Source of the DNA: Clostridium pasteurianum
GTDB taxonomy: Bacteria; Bacillota; Clostridia; Clostridiales; Clostridiaceae
DNA: 64,000 bases
Assembly: GCF_001705235.1 (NCBI RefSeq)
Contig: NZ_MCGV01000001.1
Span: 3,972,181 to 4,036,180, forward strand
Direction of reading: 5' to 3'
Below, in pieces: positions 17,241-26,383 of the stretch. Within the stretch, counting starts at the first letter, position 1. Every line of letters starts with the position of its first letter. The notes below the pieces were generated by a model that ran no database searches, was not told the DNA's origin, and saw only the letters and a list, made by a program, of their open reading frames with translations. The position numbers and the translations under genes were made by a program.

Positions 17241-19004
17241 TTGGAGAAATGGTTTGTTAGAAATAAAAAAGCTGATTATAAATCTATAGCTAAAAAATTT
17301 GGTATAAGTGAAGTGCTGGGAAAACTTCTTATTAATAGAAATATTAATAATGTAAATTTGATAAATAGTTTTTTACATCCAGATTTAAAAAAATTACATA
17401 ATCCATGTCAGATGAAGGATATGGAAAAAGCATGTACCATATTAAAAAATAAAATAAAAGATAAAAGTAATATTAGAATAATAGGTGATTATGACGTTGA
17501 TGGAGTTATAAGTACATATTTACTTTTTACAGCTTTAAAAAGATGTGGTGCTGAAGTAGACTATGATATACCAGACAGAGTGAAAGATGGATACGGGATA
17601 AACATAAATTTAATAGAAAAATGTGTAAAAGATAATGTTAATACTATAATAACGTGTGATAATGGTATTGCAGCTATAGAGCCAATTAATTATGCTAAAA
17701 AGCTTGGGCTTACAGTTATAGTTACAGATCATCATGATATACCATTTGTGGAAAATGAAAAAGGTATAAGAAAATTTTTAAGTTCAGAGGCAGATGCTAT
17801 AATAAATCCAAAACAAAATGAATGTGAATACAAATTTAAAAGCCTATGTGGAGCAGGTGTTGTTTTTAAACTAATACAATGTTTATATGAGAAATTGAAG
17901 ATAAATAAAGAGGAATGCTATAATTTATGTGAATTTGTTGCTATTGCAACAGTATGCGATGTAGTAGATTTAGTTGATGAAAATAGAATTTTTGTTAAAA
18001 GAGGTCTTGAAATGCTTAATATGACTAAAAATGTAGGCTTAAAAGCACTTATAAGACAAACTGGCATTGAGGATAAAAAAATTTCTACATATCATCTTGG
18101 CTTTGTAATAGGACCATGTATAAATGCTACTGGTAGGCTTGATTCTGCCAAAAGGGGACTTGAACTATTAATAACAAAAGATGAAAAAGAGGCGGATAAA
18201 TTAGCAAAAGAACTTTTTGAGTTTAATAATGAAAGAAAGGACATGACTCAAAGGGGCTTAGAAGAAGCAGTTAATATAATTGAAAATACGGGGATAAAAG
18301 ATGACAAAGTATTTGTAATATATATACCAGATGTACATGAAAGTATAGTAGGAATAGTTGCAGGTAGAATAAGAGAAAAGTATAATGTGCCTACAATAGT
18401 TTTGACAAAAACAAAAAATGGAGCCAAGGGTTCAGGAAGATCCATAGAAGAATACAATATGTTTGAGGAATTAATAAAATGTAAAGATATATTATCAAAT
18501 TTTGGTGGACACCCCATGGCAGCAGGATTATCCTTAAGTATAGATAATATTGATGTCTTGAGAAAGAAATTAAATGAAAATACAAAATTAAGCGAAGAAG
18601 ATTTAATACCTAAAATAACTCTTGATATGGGAATGCCTCTTGATAATATAAATTATAAATTTATTACAGATTTGAGTTTATTAGAACCCTTTGGAAAGGG
18701 CAATCCTAAGCCAATATTTGGTGAAAAAAACGCAAAGTTAGTAAATGCTAGAATAATAGGACAAAATCATAATGTTTTAAAATTAAAGCTTCTATCAAAA
18801 AATAATAAATATATTGAGGGAATATTTTTTGGTGATATAGAGAAATTTCAAAATATAGTTATAGATAAGTTTGGTGCTAGTGAAATGAATAAAATGTATA
18901 ATGGATTAGACAATAATATTTATCTTGATATTGCATTTTACCCTGATATAAATGAATATAATGGAAATGTAAATATACAAATAGTAATACAATATTTTAG
19001 ATGA
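17241..19004 (+). CDS. recJ: RecJ-like single-stranded-DNA-specific exonuclease
   Basis: DHH/DHHA1 phosphoesterase of 587 aa. Motifs: GDYDVDGVISTYLL (~80-95), CDNGIAA, TDHHDIPF (~168), the GSGRS and NFGGHPMAAGLSL of DHHA1 (~395-430), then an OB-like C-terminal domain. RecJ degrades ssDNA 5'-3' in recombination and mismatch repair. Start is TTG 17241, 11 bases after GGAAG; no ATG is available. The protein is shorter than RecJ of about 750-800 aa in some Firmicutes, so it may be a paralogue. A weak dyad ttatagcagt/actgttata follows the stop. Confidence 0.85.
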   Translation: MEKWFVRNKKADYKSIAKKFGISEVLGKLLINRNINNVNLINSFLHPDLKKLHNPCQMKDMEKACTILKNKIKDKSNIRIIGDYDVDGVISTYLLFTALKRCGAEVDYDIPDRVKDGYGININLIEKCVKDNVNTIITCDNGIAAIEPINYAKKLGLTVIVTDHHDIPFVENEKGIRKFLSSEADAIINPKQNECEYKFKSLCGAGVVFKLIQCLYEKLKINKEECYNLCEFVAIATVCDVVDLVDENRIFVKRGLEMLNMTKNVGLKALIRQTGIEDKKISTYHLGFVIGPCINATGRLDSAKRGLELLITKDEKEADKLAKELFEFNNERKDMTQRGLEEAVNIIENTGIKDDKVFVIYIPDVHESIVGIVAGRIREKYNVPTIVLTKTKNGAKGSGRSIEEYNMFEELIKCKDILSNFGGHPMAAGLSLSIDNIDVLRKKLNENTKLSEEDLIPKITLDMGMPLDNINYKFITDLSLLEPFGKGNPKPIFGEKNAKLVNARIIGQNHNVLKLKLLSKNNKYIEGIFFGDIEKFQNIVIDKFGASEMNKMYNGLDNNIYLDIAFYPDINEYNGNVNIQIVIQYFR

Positions 19005-19119
19005 TTTATTTTTAAAGTTATTATAGCAGTGCATGAACTGTTATATACCAGCTTTATAATGAATTTTATGAAAAATGATTTTAAATTGAAACGTTATAAT
19101 TATGAAAAGGAGTGTAGTT

Positions 19120-20199
19120 ATGAAAAAGCTAAAAATAATAATGACGGGCGGGGGTTCAGCTGGACATGTTACACCCAATTTAGCGCTTGTCCCCAAACTT
19201 AAAGAACTTGGGTATGAAGTGCAGTACATAGGAACAAAAAATGGTATAGAAAGAAATATAATTGAAAAGGAAAAAATAAATTATCATTATATATCTAGTG
19301 GGAAGCTGAGAAGATATCTTGATATTAAAAATTTTACTGATCCATTTAAAGTTATTTTAGGTGTATTTCAATCTATTAATATATTAAGGAAGGAAAAACC
19401 CAATATAGTTTTTTCTAAAGGTGGTTTTGTGTCTGTACCTGTTGTTATAGCTGCACATTTTTGTAAGATACCAGTAATAGCTCATGAATCTGATATAACA
19501 CCGGGACTTGCAAATAAGATATCTGCACCTTATTGCACAAAAGTTTGCGTAACTTTTCCTGAGTCTCTTAAAAATATAAAAAATAATAAAGGTACACTAA
19601 CAGGTACACCTATAAGGGAAGAATTATTTAAGGGAAGCAAATTAAAAGGCCTTGACGTATGTGGCTTTTCTGGTGATAAACCTGTACTTTTAGTAATAGG
19701 TGGAAGTCTTGGCTCAAAGGTTATAAATGAAAATATTCGAAAAAGTTTAAAAGAACTTACTAAGAGATATGATATAGTCCATATTTGCGGTAAAGGTAAT
19801 ATAGATGAAAGTTTAAACAGTACTAAGGGATATAAGCAATTTGATTATATATCCTGGCAACTACCTCATGTTATGAATGCGGCGGATTTAGTAGTCTCAA
19901 GAGCAGGAGCTAATGTAATTTTTGAACTTTTAGCTCTTAAAAAACCTAATGTACTCATTCCACTTTCTAAAAAATCAAGTAGAGGGGATCAAATTTTAAA
20001 TGCAAGATCTTTTGAAAAGAATGGGTATAGTGTGGTAATAGAAGAAGAAGAATTAAATCCATCTTTACTGGTTAATAAAATTATTGAACTTGAAAAAAAT
20101 AAGAAAAAGTATATAAATAGCATGAATTTAAGTCCTGTAAAAAATGGTGTACAAAATATAATAAATGTAATAGAAAAATACAAAAAAGTTGCGAAGTAA
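19120..20199 (+). CDS. murG: UDP-GlcNAc:undecaprenyl-PP-MurNAc-pentapeptide GlcNAc transferase
   Basis: GT28 enzyme that forms lipid II on the inner face of the membrane. Signature [11 protein letters not shown] at the N-terminus, HESDITPG (~125), the GGSLGSK UDP-binding loop and [14 protein letters not shown] at the C-terminal lobe. Start ATG 19120 with AAGGAG 7 bases upstream; the ATG at 19102 precedes that SD. It stands alone, away from a dcw cluster. The last two sense codons and the stop (gcg aag taa) are the first nine bases of repeat copy C, so the element has supplied the C-terminus. Confidence 0.93.
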   Translation: MKKLKIIMTGGGSAGHVTPNLALVPKLKELGYEVQYIGTKNGIERNIIEKEKINYHYISSGKLRRYLDIKNFTDPFKVILGVFQSINILRKEKPNIVFSKGGFVSVPVVIAAHFCKIPVIAHESDITPGLANKISAPYCTKVCVTFPESLKNIKNNKGTLTGTPIREELFKGSKLKGLDVCGFSGDKPVLLVIGGSLGSKVINENIRKSLKELTKRYDIVHICGKGNIDESLNSTKGYKQFDYISWQLPHVMNAADLVVSRAGANVIFELLALKKPNVLIPLSKKSSRGDQILNARSFEKNGYSVVIEEEELNPSLLVNKIIELEKNKKKYINSMNLSPVKNGVQNIINVIEKYKKVAK

Positions 20200-20382
20200 C
20201 AGTATTTTGGAACGTTAAATAAAGCTCATAAGTCTAAGCTCCAAATTATAAAAATACTAAGAAATTTTAATAACTCGCTGGGGTGATTGCTCAAACAAAT
20301 TAAAATTTCTAAGTCTTTTTATAATTTGGAGTAAGTTTTATTGAGCTTTATTTAAATTGTTTCCAAAATGTTGTTACTTCGC
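20191..20382 (+). repeat. 192-bp palindromic element, family 1, copy C
   Basis: Starts inside murG and provides its stop. Same orientation and layout as copies A, B and D. Several arm positions changed on both sides together: ttttggaac pairs with gtttccaaaa here while copy A has ttttgaaac and gttttcaaaa; aaagctc pairs with gagcttt while copy D has aaactc and gagttt. A fragment of the inner left arm (aataaaaatactgagaaatt, ~20466) recurs downstream. Confidence 0.85.
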
Positions 20383-20519
20383 TTGGAATAAGGGCAAGGA
20401 AGATTTTTATACGCTATCACTACTGAAAATCTAAATTAAAATTCATACAAATAAGGCTACAAAATAATAAAAATACTGAGAAATTTTAATAACTCGTTTG
20501 TTGAAAGATCAATCAAGAG

Positions 20520-20646
20520 TTAAGAATGAAGGATGGTATTCCACCATGTTACTCTAGAAAATCTATATTTTATAGAAGAACAGTTCCACTAGTGTTAATG
20601 GAAGTATTTTGTAGTGAAACGGAAAAAAAGTTACCATCATTCTTAA
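20520..20646. repeat. Dispersed repeat, family 3, copy 2 (imperfect palindrome)
   Basis: ttaagaatgaaggatggta at the left end pairs with taccatcattcttaa at the right end. The interior matches 14731-14880 in block order (aaaatctatattttatagaa, cagttccactagtg, gaaacggaaaaaaagtt). Together with copy C it fills the 573-base gap before the LysM-CAP gene; nothing coding is visible there. Confidence 0.6.
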
Positions 20647-20772
20647 TTCTTCATTTTTAATTCTTAATTTTTTTAAAGTTTATATTTTCGATTGTTATAT
20701 AACAACTTTATGAATATTTTTTAAATAAACTCCTAAAAATAATAAAAACTTATTTTTAGGAGGATGAATTTT

Positions 20773-21393
20773 ATGAAAAAAATCTGCTGCTTTTTTATGA
20801 GTATTCTAATTGCGCTATCAATGAGCGCAGGTAGTGTATGTGCTCAAGCTAATTATACAAATTACAGTGTCAGAAGTGGTGATACTCTTTCAAAGATAGC
20901 AAACAAAAATGGGGTAAGTTTAAATCAAATAATTTCTCTTAATCCCAAGTTCTCAAAGTCAACAGCCATCTATGTTGGAGAAACTATAAAAATTCCAGTA
21001 AATGGACTTACAGGTCAAGAAAATGAAGTCTTAAGACTTGTAAATGTGGAAAGGGCTAAGTATGGTCTTCCAGCTTTAAAAGCTAATGTGCAGCTTTTTA
21101 ATGTTGCCAGAATAAAATCAAAGGATATGCTTACTAGAAATTATTTTTCGCATACATCTCCTACCTTTGGTTCAACATTTTCACTACTAACAAGATATGG
21201 CATATCATATGCTGCAGCTGGAGAAAACATTGCTTATGGATATGTTAATGCTGCAAGTGTTATGAGAGGTTGGATGAATTCTCCAGGACATAGAGCCAAT
21301 ATTCTTGGAAAACAATATAGAGAGCTGGGAGTTGGAGCTGCAAAATCAAGTAATGGGCAAATATACTGGACACAGGTTTTTATTAAAAGATAA
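20773..21393 (+). CDS. Secreted LysM-CAP (SCP/YkwD-like) protein
   Basis: 206-aa exported cell-wall protein. ATG 20773 lies 9 bases after AGGAGG; an ATG touching the SD is rejected. Signal peptide MKKICCFFMSILIALSMSAG with cleavage near VCAQA; LysM (~30-73, YSVRSGDTLSKIANKNGVS), binding peptidoglycan; CAP domain (~80-206) with conserved HTSP, GENIAYG, GWMNSPGHRANIL and a W near the end. SafA/YkwD-type proteins occur in spore coat and vegetative wall; which applies here is not visible. The palindromic copy D abuts the stop. Confidence 0.88.
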   Translation: MKKICCFFMSILIALSMSAGSVCAQANYTNYSVRSGDTLSKIANKNGVSLNQIISLNPKFSKSTAIYVGETIKIPVNGLTGQENEVLRLVNVERAKYGLPALKANVQLFNVARIKSKDMLTRNYFSHTSPTFGSTFSLLTRYGISYAAAGENIAYGYVNAASVMRGWMNSPGHRANILGKQYRELGVGAAKSSNGQIYWTQVFIKR

Positions 21394-21583
21394 CGAATTA
21401 ACAGTATTTTGAAACATTAAATAAAACTCATAAGACTAAGCTCCAAATTATAAAAATACTAAGAAATTTTAATAACTCGCTGAAAAGAAGCTCAGATAAA
21501 TTAAAATTTCTAAGTCTTTTTATAATTTGGAGCAAATCTTATTGAGTTTTATTTAAATAGTTTCCAAAATACTGTTACTTCGC
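21393..21583 (+). repeat. 191-bp palindromic element, family 1, copy D
   Basis: Begins at the stop codon of the LysM-CAP gene (cgaattaacagtatttt) and ends aaaatactgttacttcgc. The outer arms pair through taacagt/actgtta where copies A and B have taatagt/actatta, a compensatory change. The left terminus has drifted (cgaatta for cgaagta). Confidence 0.82.
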
Positions 21584-21919
21584 TTAGAATAAAAACAAGG
21601 TGAATTTTTCTATGCTTCCCTGGGAAAAATAATATATTAACCTAGTTGGTTTGGAATTTTTTAAAAATTACGAATTGAAGAAAAAGATGAATTAACTTGA
21701 AAATAATTTAAGCGATATATATAATATAAAGTAATGCAAAAATTAAAATTTAATTAGCATTATAGGTACAATGAAAAGCTGTACATTAAAAAATTTAGAT
21801 AAGTAAAAAAGAGAAAATAAATGAAAAGTTGTAATTTATGAAGAAATGCTAAGCATTTTCACATTAGAGTTATGATAATTAAAAAAAGAAAAGTTTTGCT
21901 TTGAAAATTTTTTATAGTA
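21584..21919. other. AT-rich intergenic region, no feature recognised
   Basis: This stretch between repeat copy D and the PFOR promoter shows only the family linker (agaataaaaacaagg) and AT-rich sequence with small dyads. I see no reading frame, RNA gene or convincing promoter. Confidence 0.5.
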
Positions 21920-21937
21920 TAGTTAAAAATGTAACAA
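21895..21937 (+). promoter_or_regulatory. PFOR promoter with Rex-like operator
   Basis: A weak -35 (TTTGCT, 21895-21900), 17-base spacer and TATAGT (21918-21923). Overlapping the -10, 21920-21937 reads TAGTTAAAAATGTAACAA, matching the clostridial Rex consensus TTGTTAANNNNTTAACAA at 12 of 14 fixed positions. Rex represses fermentation genes when NADH/NAD is low, so redox control of PFOR is plausible. This is a motif match only. Confidence 0.5.
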
Positions 21938-21949
21938 GCTCTTAAGCTT

Positions 21950-21980
21950 TTATAGGCAAAATTTATAATTTTACCTATAA
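21950..21980 (+). promoter_or_regulatory. Hairpin in PFOR 5' leader
   Basis: ttataggcaaaatt and aattttacctataa form a 14-bp stem (one mismatch) with a 3-base loop, 39 bases before the PFOR ATG. It may stabilise an abundant mRNA or regulate it; there is no U-tract for termination. Confidence 0.45.
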
Positions 21981-22019
21981 TTCCTAATAAAATAATTTGT
22001 AGGAAGGGGTATAAACAAC

Positions 22020-25000
22020 ATGAAAAAAATGAAAACTATGGATGGTAATACAGCTGCAGCTCATATTTCATATGCGTTCACAGACGTTGCAGCAATCTAT
22101 CCTATTACTCCATCATCACCAATGGCAGAACACGTAGATGAATGGGCAACAAAAGGAAGATTAAATCTTTTTGGTCAAAAAGTTAAAATCATGGAAATGG
22201 AATCAGAAGCAGGAGCTGCTGGTGCAGTTCACGGATCATTACAAGGAGGAGCTTTAACTACTACATATACAGCTTCTCAAGGAATGCTTTTGATGATTCC
22301 AAATATGTACAAGATTGCAGGAGAACTTTTACCTGGAGTATTCCATGTAACTGCAAGAGCTTTAGCTACTCATTCTTTAAATATATATGGAGATCAGCAG
22401 GATGTTATGGCTGCAAGACAAACTGGATGTGCTCTTCTTGCTGAAGGAAGTGTACAAGAAGTTATGGACTTGTCAGCAGTAGCTCATTTAACTGCTATAA
22501 AGGGCAGAGTTCCTTTCATAAACTTCTTTGATGGTTTCAGAACTTCACATGAAATTCAAAAGATAGAAGTAATGGATTATGAAGATTTAAGAGGATTAGT
22601 TGATATGGATGCTGTTAATGCATTTAGAAGAAGAGCATTAAATCCAGATCATCCAGTTCAAAGAGGAAGTAATGAAGGTACAGACGTTTACTTCCAAGGA
22701 AAAGAGGCACAAAATAAATTCTACAATGCACTTCCTGAAATCGTTGAAAATTACATGGCTGAAATAAGCAAAATAACAGGAAGAGAATATCATTTGTTCA
22801 ATTACTATGGTGCTAAAGATGCAGACAGAATAATCATAGCTATGGGTTCAGTTTGCGATACTGTAGAAGAAACAATTGATTATTTAATGGCTAAAGGAGA
22901 AAAAGTCGGAGTATTAAAAGTACATCTTTACAGACCATTCTCAGTTAAACATTTCTTAAAATATATACCAAAGACAGTTAAGAAGATTGCTGTTCTTGAT
23001 AGAACAAAAGAGCCTGGTTCAGAAGCTGAGCCATTATATCTTGATGTTGTTAAAGCTTTCTATAATGAAGCAAGCAGACCAGTTATAGTTGGTGGAAGAT
23101 ACGGACTTGGTTCAAAAGATACATTACCAGTTCATATTTATTCAGTATTTGAAAACTTAAAAGCTGATGCACCAAAAGATGGATTTACAATCGGAATAAA
23201 CGATGATGTTACACATACATCTCTTAAAGTTCCAAATGTTGAAATAGATACAACACCAGAAGGAACTAAAGCATGTAAATTCTGGGGTCTTGGATCAGAT
23301 GGTACTGTTGGAGCAAACAAGAGTGCTATAAAGATCATAGGAGATCATACTTCAATGTATGCTCAAGGATACTTTGCTTATGATTCTAAAAAATCAGGTG
23401 GTATAACAGTATCACATTTAAGATTTGGTAAAAAACAAATAAAATCACCATATTTAGTAGATAAGGCTGATTTTATTGCTTGTCATAACCAAAGTTATGT
23501 TAATAAATATGATGTTCTTGCAGGACTTAAAAAAGGTGGAAACTTCTTACTTAACACAATCTGGACTCCAGAACAGTTAGAAGAAAAACTTCCAGCTGCA
23601 ATGAAACAATATATAGCTAAAAATAACATAAACTTCTATACATTAAACGCTATTAAGATTGCTCAAGCAATTGGTCTTGGCGGAAGAGTAAACATGATTT
23701 GTCAAGCTGCATTCTTCAAAATTGCAAACATCATTCCAGTAGAGGATGCTGTTAAGTACTTAAAAGAAGCAGTTGTAACAAATTATGGTAGAAAAGGTCA
23801 AAAAGTTGTTGATATGAACAATGCTGCAATAGACCAAGGTGTTGGAGCTATTGTTAAGATAGATGTTCCAGCAGCATGGGCTGATGCAAAAGATGCACCA
23901 AAAGCTGAAAAAGCAAAGCCTAAGTTCATAACTGATATACTTGAACCAATGAATAGACAAGAAGGAGACAAACTCCCAGTTAGCGCATTCACTGGTAAAG
24001 AAGACGGAACATATCCTGTTGGAACAGCAGCTTATGAAAAGAGAGGAATTGCTATAAATGTTCCTGAATGGGATGTAGACAAATGTATTCAATGTAATCA
24101 ATGTTCATTTGTTTGTCCTCATGCAGTAATAAGACCAGTTCTTGCAACTGCAGAAGAAGTTAAAAAAGCTCCAAAAGAAATGAAATTCAAGAAAGCTATG
24201 GGAGTTAAATCAGCTGAAGATTTACAGTTCTCAATAGTTATAAGTCCTCTTGATTGTACTGGATGTGGAAACTGTGCTGAAGTTTGTCCTGCAAAAGAGA
24301 AAGCTTTAGTTATGAAACCAGCTGAAAGCCAAGCTTATGAAGCAGAGTACTTTGAATATGCAGTAACTCTTCCTCAGAAGAAAGATGTTGCTAATGAGTA
24401 CACAGTTAAGGGAAGCCAATTTAAGAAACCACTTCTTGAGTTCAATGGTGCTTGCGCAGGATGCGGAGAAGCTTCTTATGCTAAAGTTATAACTCAATTA
24501 TTTGGTGATAGAATGGTAGTAGCAAATGCTACAGGTTGTACATCAATTTGGGGATGTAGTGCTCCTTCAATGCCTTATACAACTGATGAAAATGGACATG
24601 GACCAGCATGGGCAAACTCATTATTTGAAGATAATGCTGAATATGGTTTAGGTATGAACCTTGCATCTCAGCAGTTAAGAAATAGATTAGCTGATCTTGC
24701 TAATGAAGCAATTAACTCTGGCGTAAGTGCAGAATTAAAAGCAGCTCTTCAAGAATGGGTTGACAATAAAGATGATGGAACAAATTCAAGAGCAATAGCT
24801 GATAAATTAACAGCTTTACTTGAGAAAGAAAAAGATTCAAATCCAGCTCTTGCTGAAATGTACACTAATAGAGATTACTTAGTTAAGAGATCTCAATGGA
24901 TATTCGGTGGAGATGGTTGGGCTTATGATATCGGATACGGCGGCTTAGACCACGTACTTGCAAGTGGAGAAGATGTAAATGTATTTGTATTTGATACAGA

Positions 25001-25535
25001 AGTTTACTCAAATACAGGTGGACAATCATCAAAATCAACTCCATCATCAGCAATAGCTCAATTTGCTGCTTCAGGTAAGAAGACTAAGAAGAAAGATCTT
25101 GGAATGATGGCAATGAGTTATGGTTACGTATATGTAGCTCAAGTTGCTATGGGTTCTGATAAGAATCAATTAATGAAAGCTTTAAAAGAAGCTGAAAGTT
25201 ATCATGGTCCATCACTTGTAATAGGATACTCACCATGTATTAACCACGGCTTAAAAGCTGGAATGGGTAAATCACAAGTTGAACAGAAGAAAGCAGTTGA
25301 CTGCGGATACTGGGCACTTTATAGATATAATCCATTATTAAAAGCAGAAGGAAAGAATCCATTTACTCTTGATTCTAAAGAGCCAACTGGAAACTTTAAA
25401 GAATTCTTACTTGGTGAAGTTAGATATGCTTCATTAAAGAAAGTATTCCCTGATAAAGCCGATGAACTATATGCTAAGACTGAAAAAGATGCAAAAGAAA
25501 GACTTGAAGGATATAAGAAATTAGCTGCTCAATAA
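22020..25535 (+). CDS. nifJ: Pyruvate:ferredoxin (flavodoxin) oxidoreductase
   Basis: Single-chain PFOR of 1171 aa that oxidises pyruvate with CoA to acetyl-CoA, CO2 and reduced ferredoxin, the central step of clostridial fermentation. Pyruvate-binding YPITPSSP (~27-34); two ferredoxin-type clusters CIQCNQCSFVCP (~689) and CTGCGNCAEVCP (~746); a third cluster with CAGCGEA (~810) and TGCTSIWG; TPP motif from GDGWAYDIGYGG (~963) to SNTGGQ. Codon use is noticeably more biased than in neighbours (few rare codons), as expected for a highly expressed gene. SD GGAAGGGG lies upstream, with a strong terminator downstream. Confidence 0.97.
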   Translation: MKKMKTMDGNTAAAHISYAFTDVAAIYPITPSSPMAEHVDEWATKGRLNLFGQKVKIMEMESEAGAAGAVHGSLQGGALTTTYTASQGMLLMIPNMYKIAGELLPGVFHVTARALATHSLNIYGDQQDVMAARQTGCALLAEGSVQEVMDLSAVAHLTAIKGRVPFINFFDGFRTSHEIQKIEVMDYEDLRGLVDMDAVNAFRRRALNPDHPVQRGSNEGTDVYFQGKEAQNKFYNALPEIVENYMAEISKITGREYHLFNYYGAKDADRIIIAMGSVCDTVEETIDYLMAKGEKVGVLKVHLYRPFSVKHFLKYIPKTVKKIAVLDRTKEPGSEAEPLYLDVVKAFYNEASRPVIVGGRYGLGSKDTLPVHIYSVFENLKADAPKDGFTIGINDDVTHTSLKVPNVEIDTTPEGTKACKFWGLGSDGTVGANKSAIKIIGDHTSMYAQGYFAYDSKKSGGITVSHLRFGKKQIKSPYLVDKADFIACHNQSYVNKYDVLAGLKKGGNFLLNTIWTPEQLEEKLPAAMKQYIAKNNINFYTLNAIKIAQAIGLGGRVNMICQAAFFKIANIIPVEDAVKYLKEAVVTNYGRKGQKVVDMNNAAIDQGVGAIVKIDVPAAWADAKDAPKAEKAKPKFITDILEPMNRQEGDKLPVSAFTGKEDGTYPVGTAAYEKRGIAINVPEWDVDKCIQCNQCSFVCPHAVIRPVLATAEEVKKAPKEMKFKKAMGVKSAEDLQFSIVISPLDCTGCGNCAEVCPAKEKALVMKPAESQAYEAEYFEYAVTLPQKKDVANEYTVKGSQFKKPLLEFNGACAGCGEASYAKVITQLFGDRMVVANATGCTSIWGCSAPSMPYTTDENGHGPAWANSLFEDNAEYGLGMNLASQQLRNRLADLANEAINSGVSAELKAALQEWVDNKDDGTNSRAIADKLTALLEKEKDSNPALAEMYTNRDYLVKRSQWIFGGDGWAYDIGYGGLDHVLASGEDVNVFVFDTEVYSNTGGQSSKSTPSSAIAQFAASGKKTKKKDLGMMAMSYGYVYVAQVAMGSDKNQLMKALKEAESYHGPSLVIGYSPCINHGLKAGMGKSQVEQKKAVDCGYWALYRYNPLLKAEGKNPFTLDSKEPTGNFKEFLLGEVRYASLKKVFPDKADELYAKTEKDAKERLEGYKKLAAQ

Positions 25536-25567
25536 AAATAGAGGACCTTAGGGTCCTTTATTTTTAT
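25533..25567 (+). terminator. Rho-independent terminator of PFOR
   Basis: aggacc / ggtcct stem with a short loop directly after the stop, flanked by taaaaata and tatttttat, giving a U-rich 3' side. Confidence 0.85.
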
Positions 25568-25579
25568 GTTTAAAAGATT

Positions 25580-25608
25580 TTGATACTAATAGTTATTTAA
25601 TATATAAT
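25580..25608 (+). promoter_or_regulatory. Sigma-A promoter of the DUF1292 gene
   Basis: TTGATA (25580-25585), a 17-base spacer and a perfect TATAAT (25603-25608). It would give a leader of about 125 bases. Confidence 0.55.
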
Positions 25609-25739
25609 TTATGACTATGGTATGATACATAGATTTTATTTTTTAGGAAAAATTTTAATAATTTTAGAAAAAAGACTTTTAAAATTATTAAAATAAGGGT
25701 AGAATGATAACATGATGTAAAAAAAGGAGTGAAGTTTTA

Positions 25740-26081
25740 ATGAAAGAAGATGAAATAAAAAATTCCTGTGAAGGCGATTGTGGCTGTGGAGAACATGAAC
25801 ATGAACATGGATGCGATTGTGGATGTGGCGGCTGTGGATCTGAAGAAGCCATGGTAGTTGAATTAGAGGATGAAAATGGCAATGCAGTCTCATGTGAAGT
25901 TGTAGATGGCTTTGTTTATAATGATAATGAGTTTGCTTTGGTTCAAAATCCTGAAAATGGTTCAGTTTACCTTTTTAAAGTTGTAGGTGAAGGTGAAGAA
26001 GGAGAACTTGTAATACCTGATGATAAGGAGTTTGAAGCTGCTACAAAGTATTATGAAGATATTATGAGTAAAAATAATTAA
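25740..26081 (+). CDS. DUF1292 protein with Cys/His-rich N-terminus
   Basis: 113 aa. Residues ~38-105 match the DUF1292 pattern seen in small Firmicutes proteins (VVELEDENGNAVSCEVVDGF, then ALVQNPENGSVYLFKV). The first 32 residues carry seven cysteines (10, 14, 16, 25, 27, 29, 32) and three histidines in alternating HEHEH, an unusual metal-binding-looking head. DUF1292 proteins have no established biochemical role; some are encoded beside tRNA and replication genes, not here. ATG follows AAAAAAGGAGTG. Its own promoter and an unlinked neighbourhood suggest a single-gene unit. Confidence 0.75.
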   Translation: MKEDEIKNSCEGDCGCGEHEHEHGCDCGCGGCGSEEAMVVELEDENGNAVSCEVVDGFVYNDNEFALVQNPENGSVYLFKVVGEGEEGELVIPDDKEFEAATKYYEDIMSKNN

Positions 26082-26301
26082 CCTATATTAGGTGATTAAG
26101 TTGGCTTTGAATTAAGTATATTCAAGTCGGATACTTTAAGAAATTTTGGATTTTATTCATATAAAATTAAATCTGTAAGGAATAAAAAGTCATATATAAT
26201 TTATTTTAATCTGAGATTATTTATTAATTCGTATATGATTGTAAATTTTATCACATGAAACTTATAGTGTGTAGAATGTAATGCTTTTTTCCTTATGTAG
26301 T

Positions 26302-26335
26302 AAAAGGGGTCGTGCATTTTGCATAATCCCTTTTT
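26302..26335 (+). terminator. Stem-loop with U-run before HAD-IB gene
   Basis: aaaagggg and tgca pair with tgca and tcccttttt across a short loop, followed by Ts: a strong intrinsic terminator shape, about 220 bases after the DUF1292 stop. The gap 26082-26383 holds nothing else I recognise. Confidence 0.55.
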
Positions 26336-26383
26336 ATATGCAGAAAAATAAGTTGCTTTTATATATAGAAGGAGAAAAAATTA

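Noticed and set aside
19029-19055. Dyad ttatagcagt / actgttata after recJ considered as terminator
   Set aside because: Stem is short with a G-U pair and there is no U-run; left unannotated.
21692-21718. Possible sigma-28 box (TTAAC..AGCGATAT) upstream of PFOR
   Set aside because: The -35 reads TTAA or TAAC rather than TAAA and PFOR is not flagellar; spacing match alone is expected by chance in AT-rich DNA.
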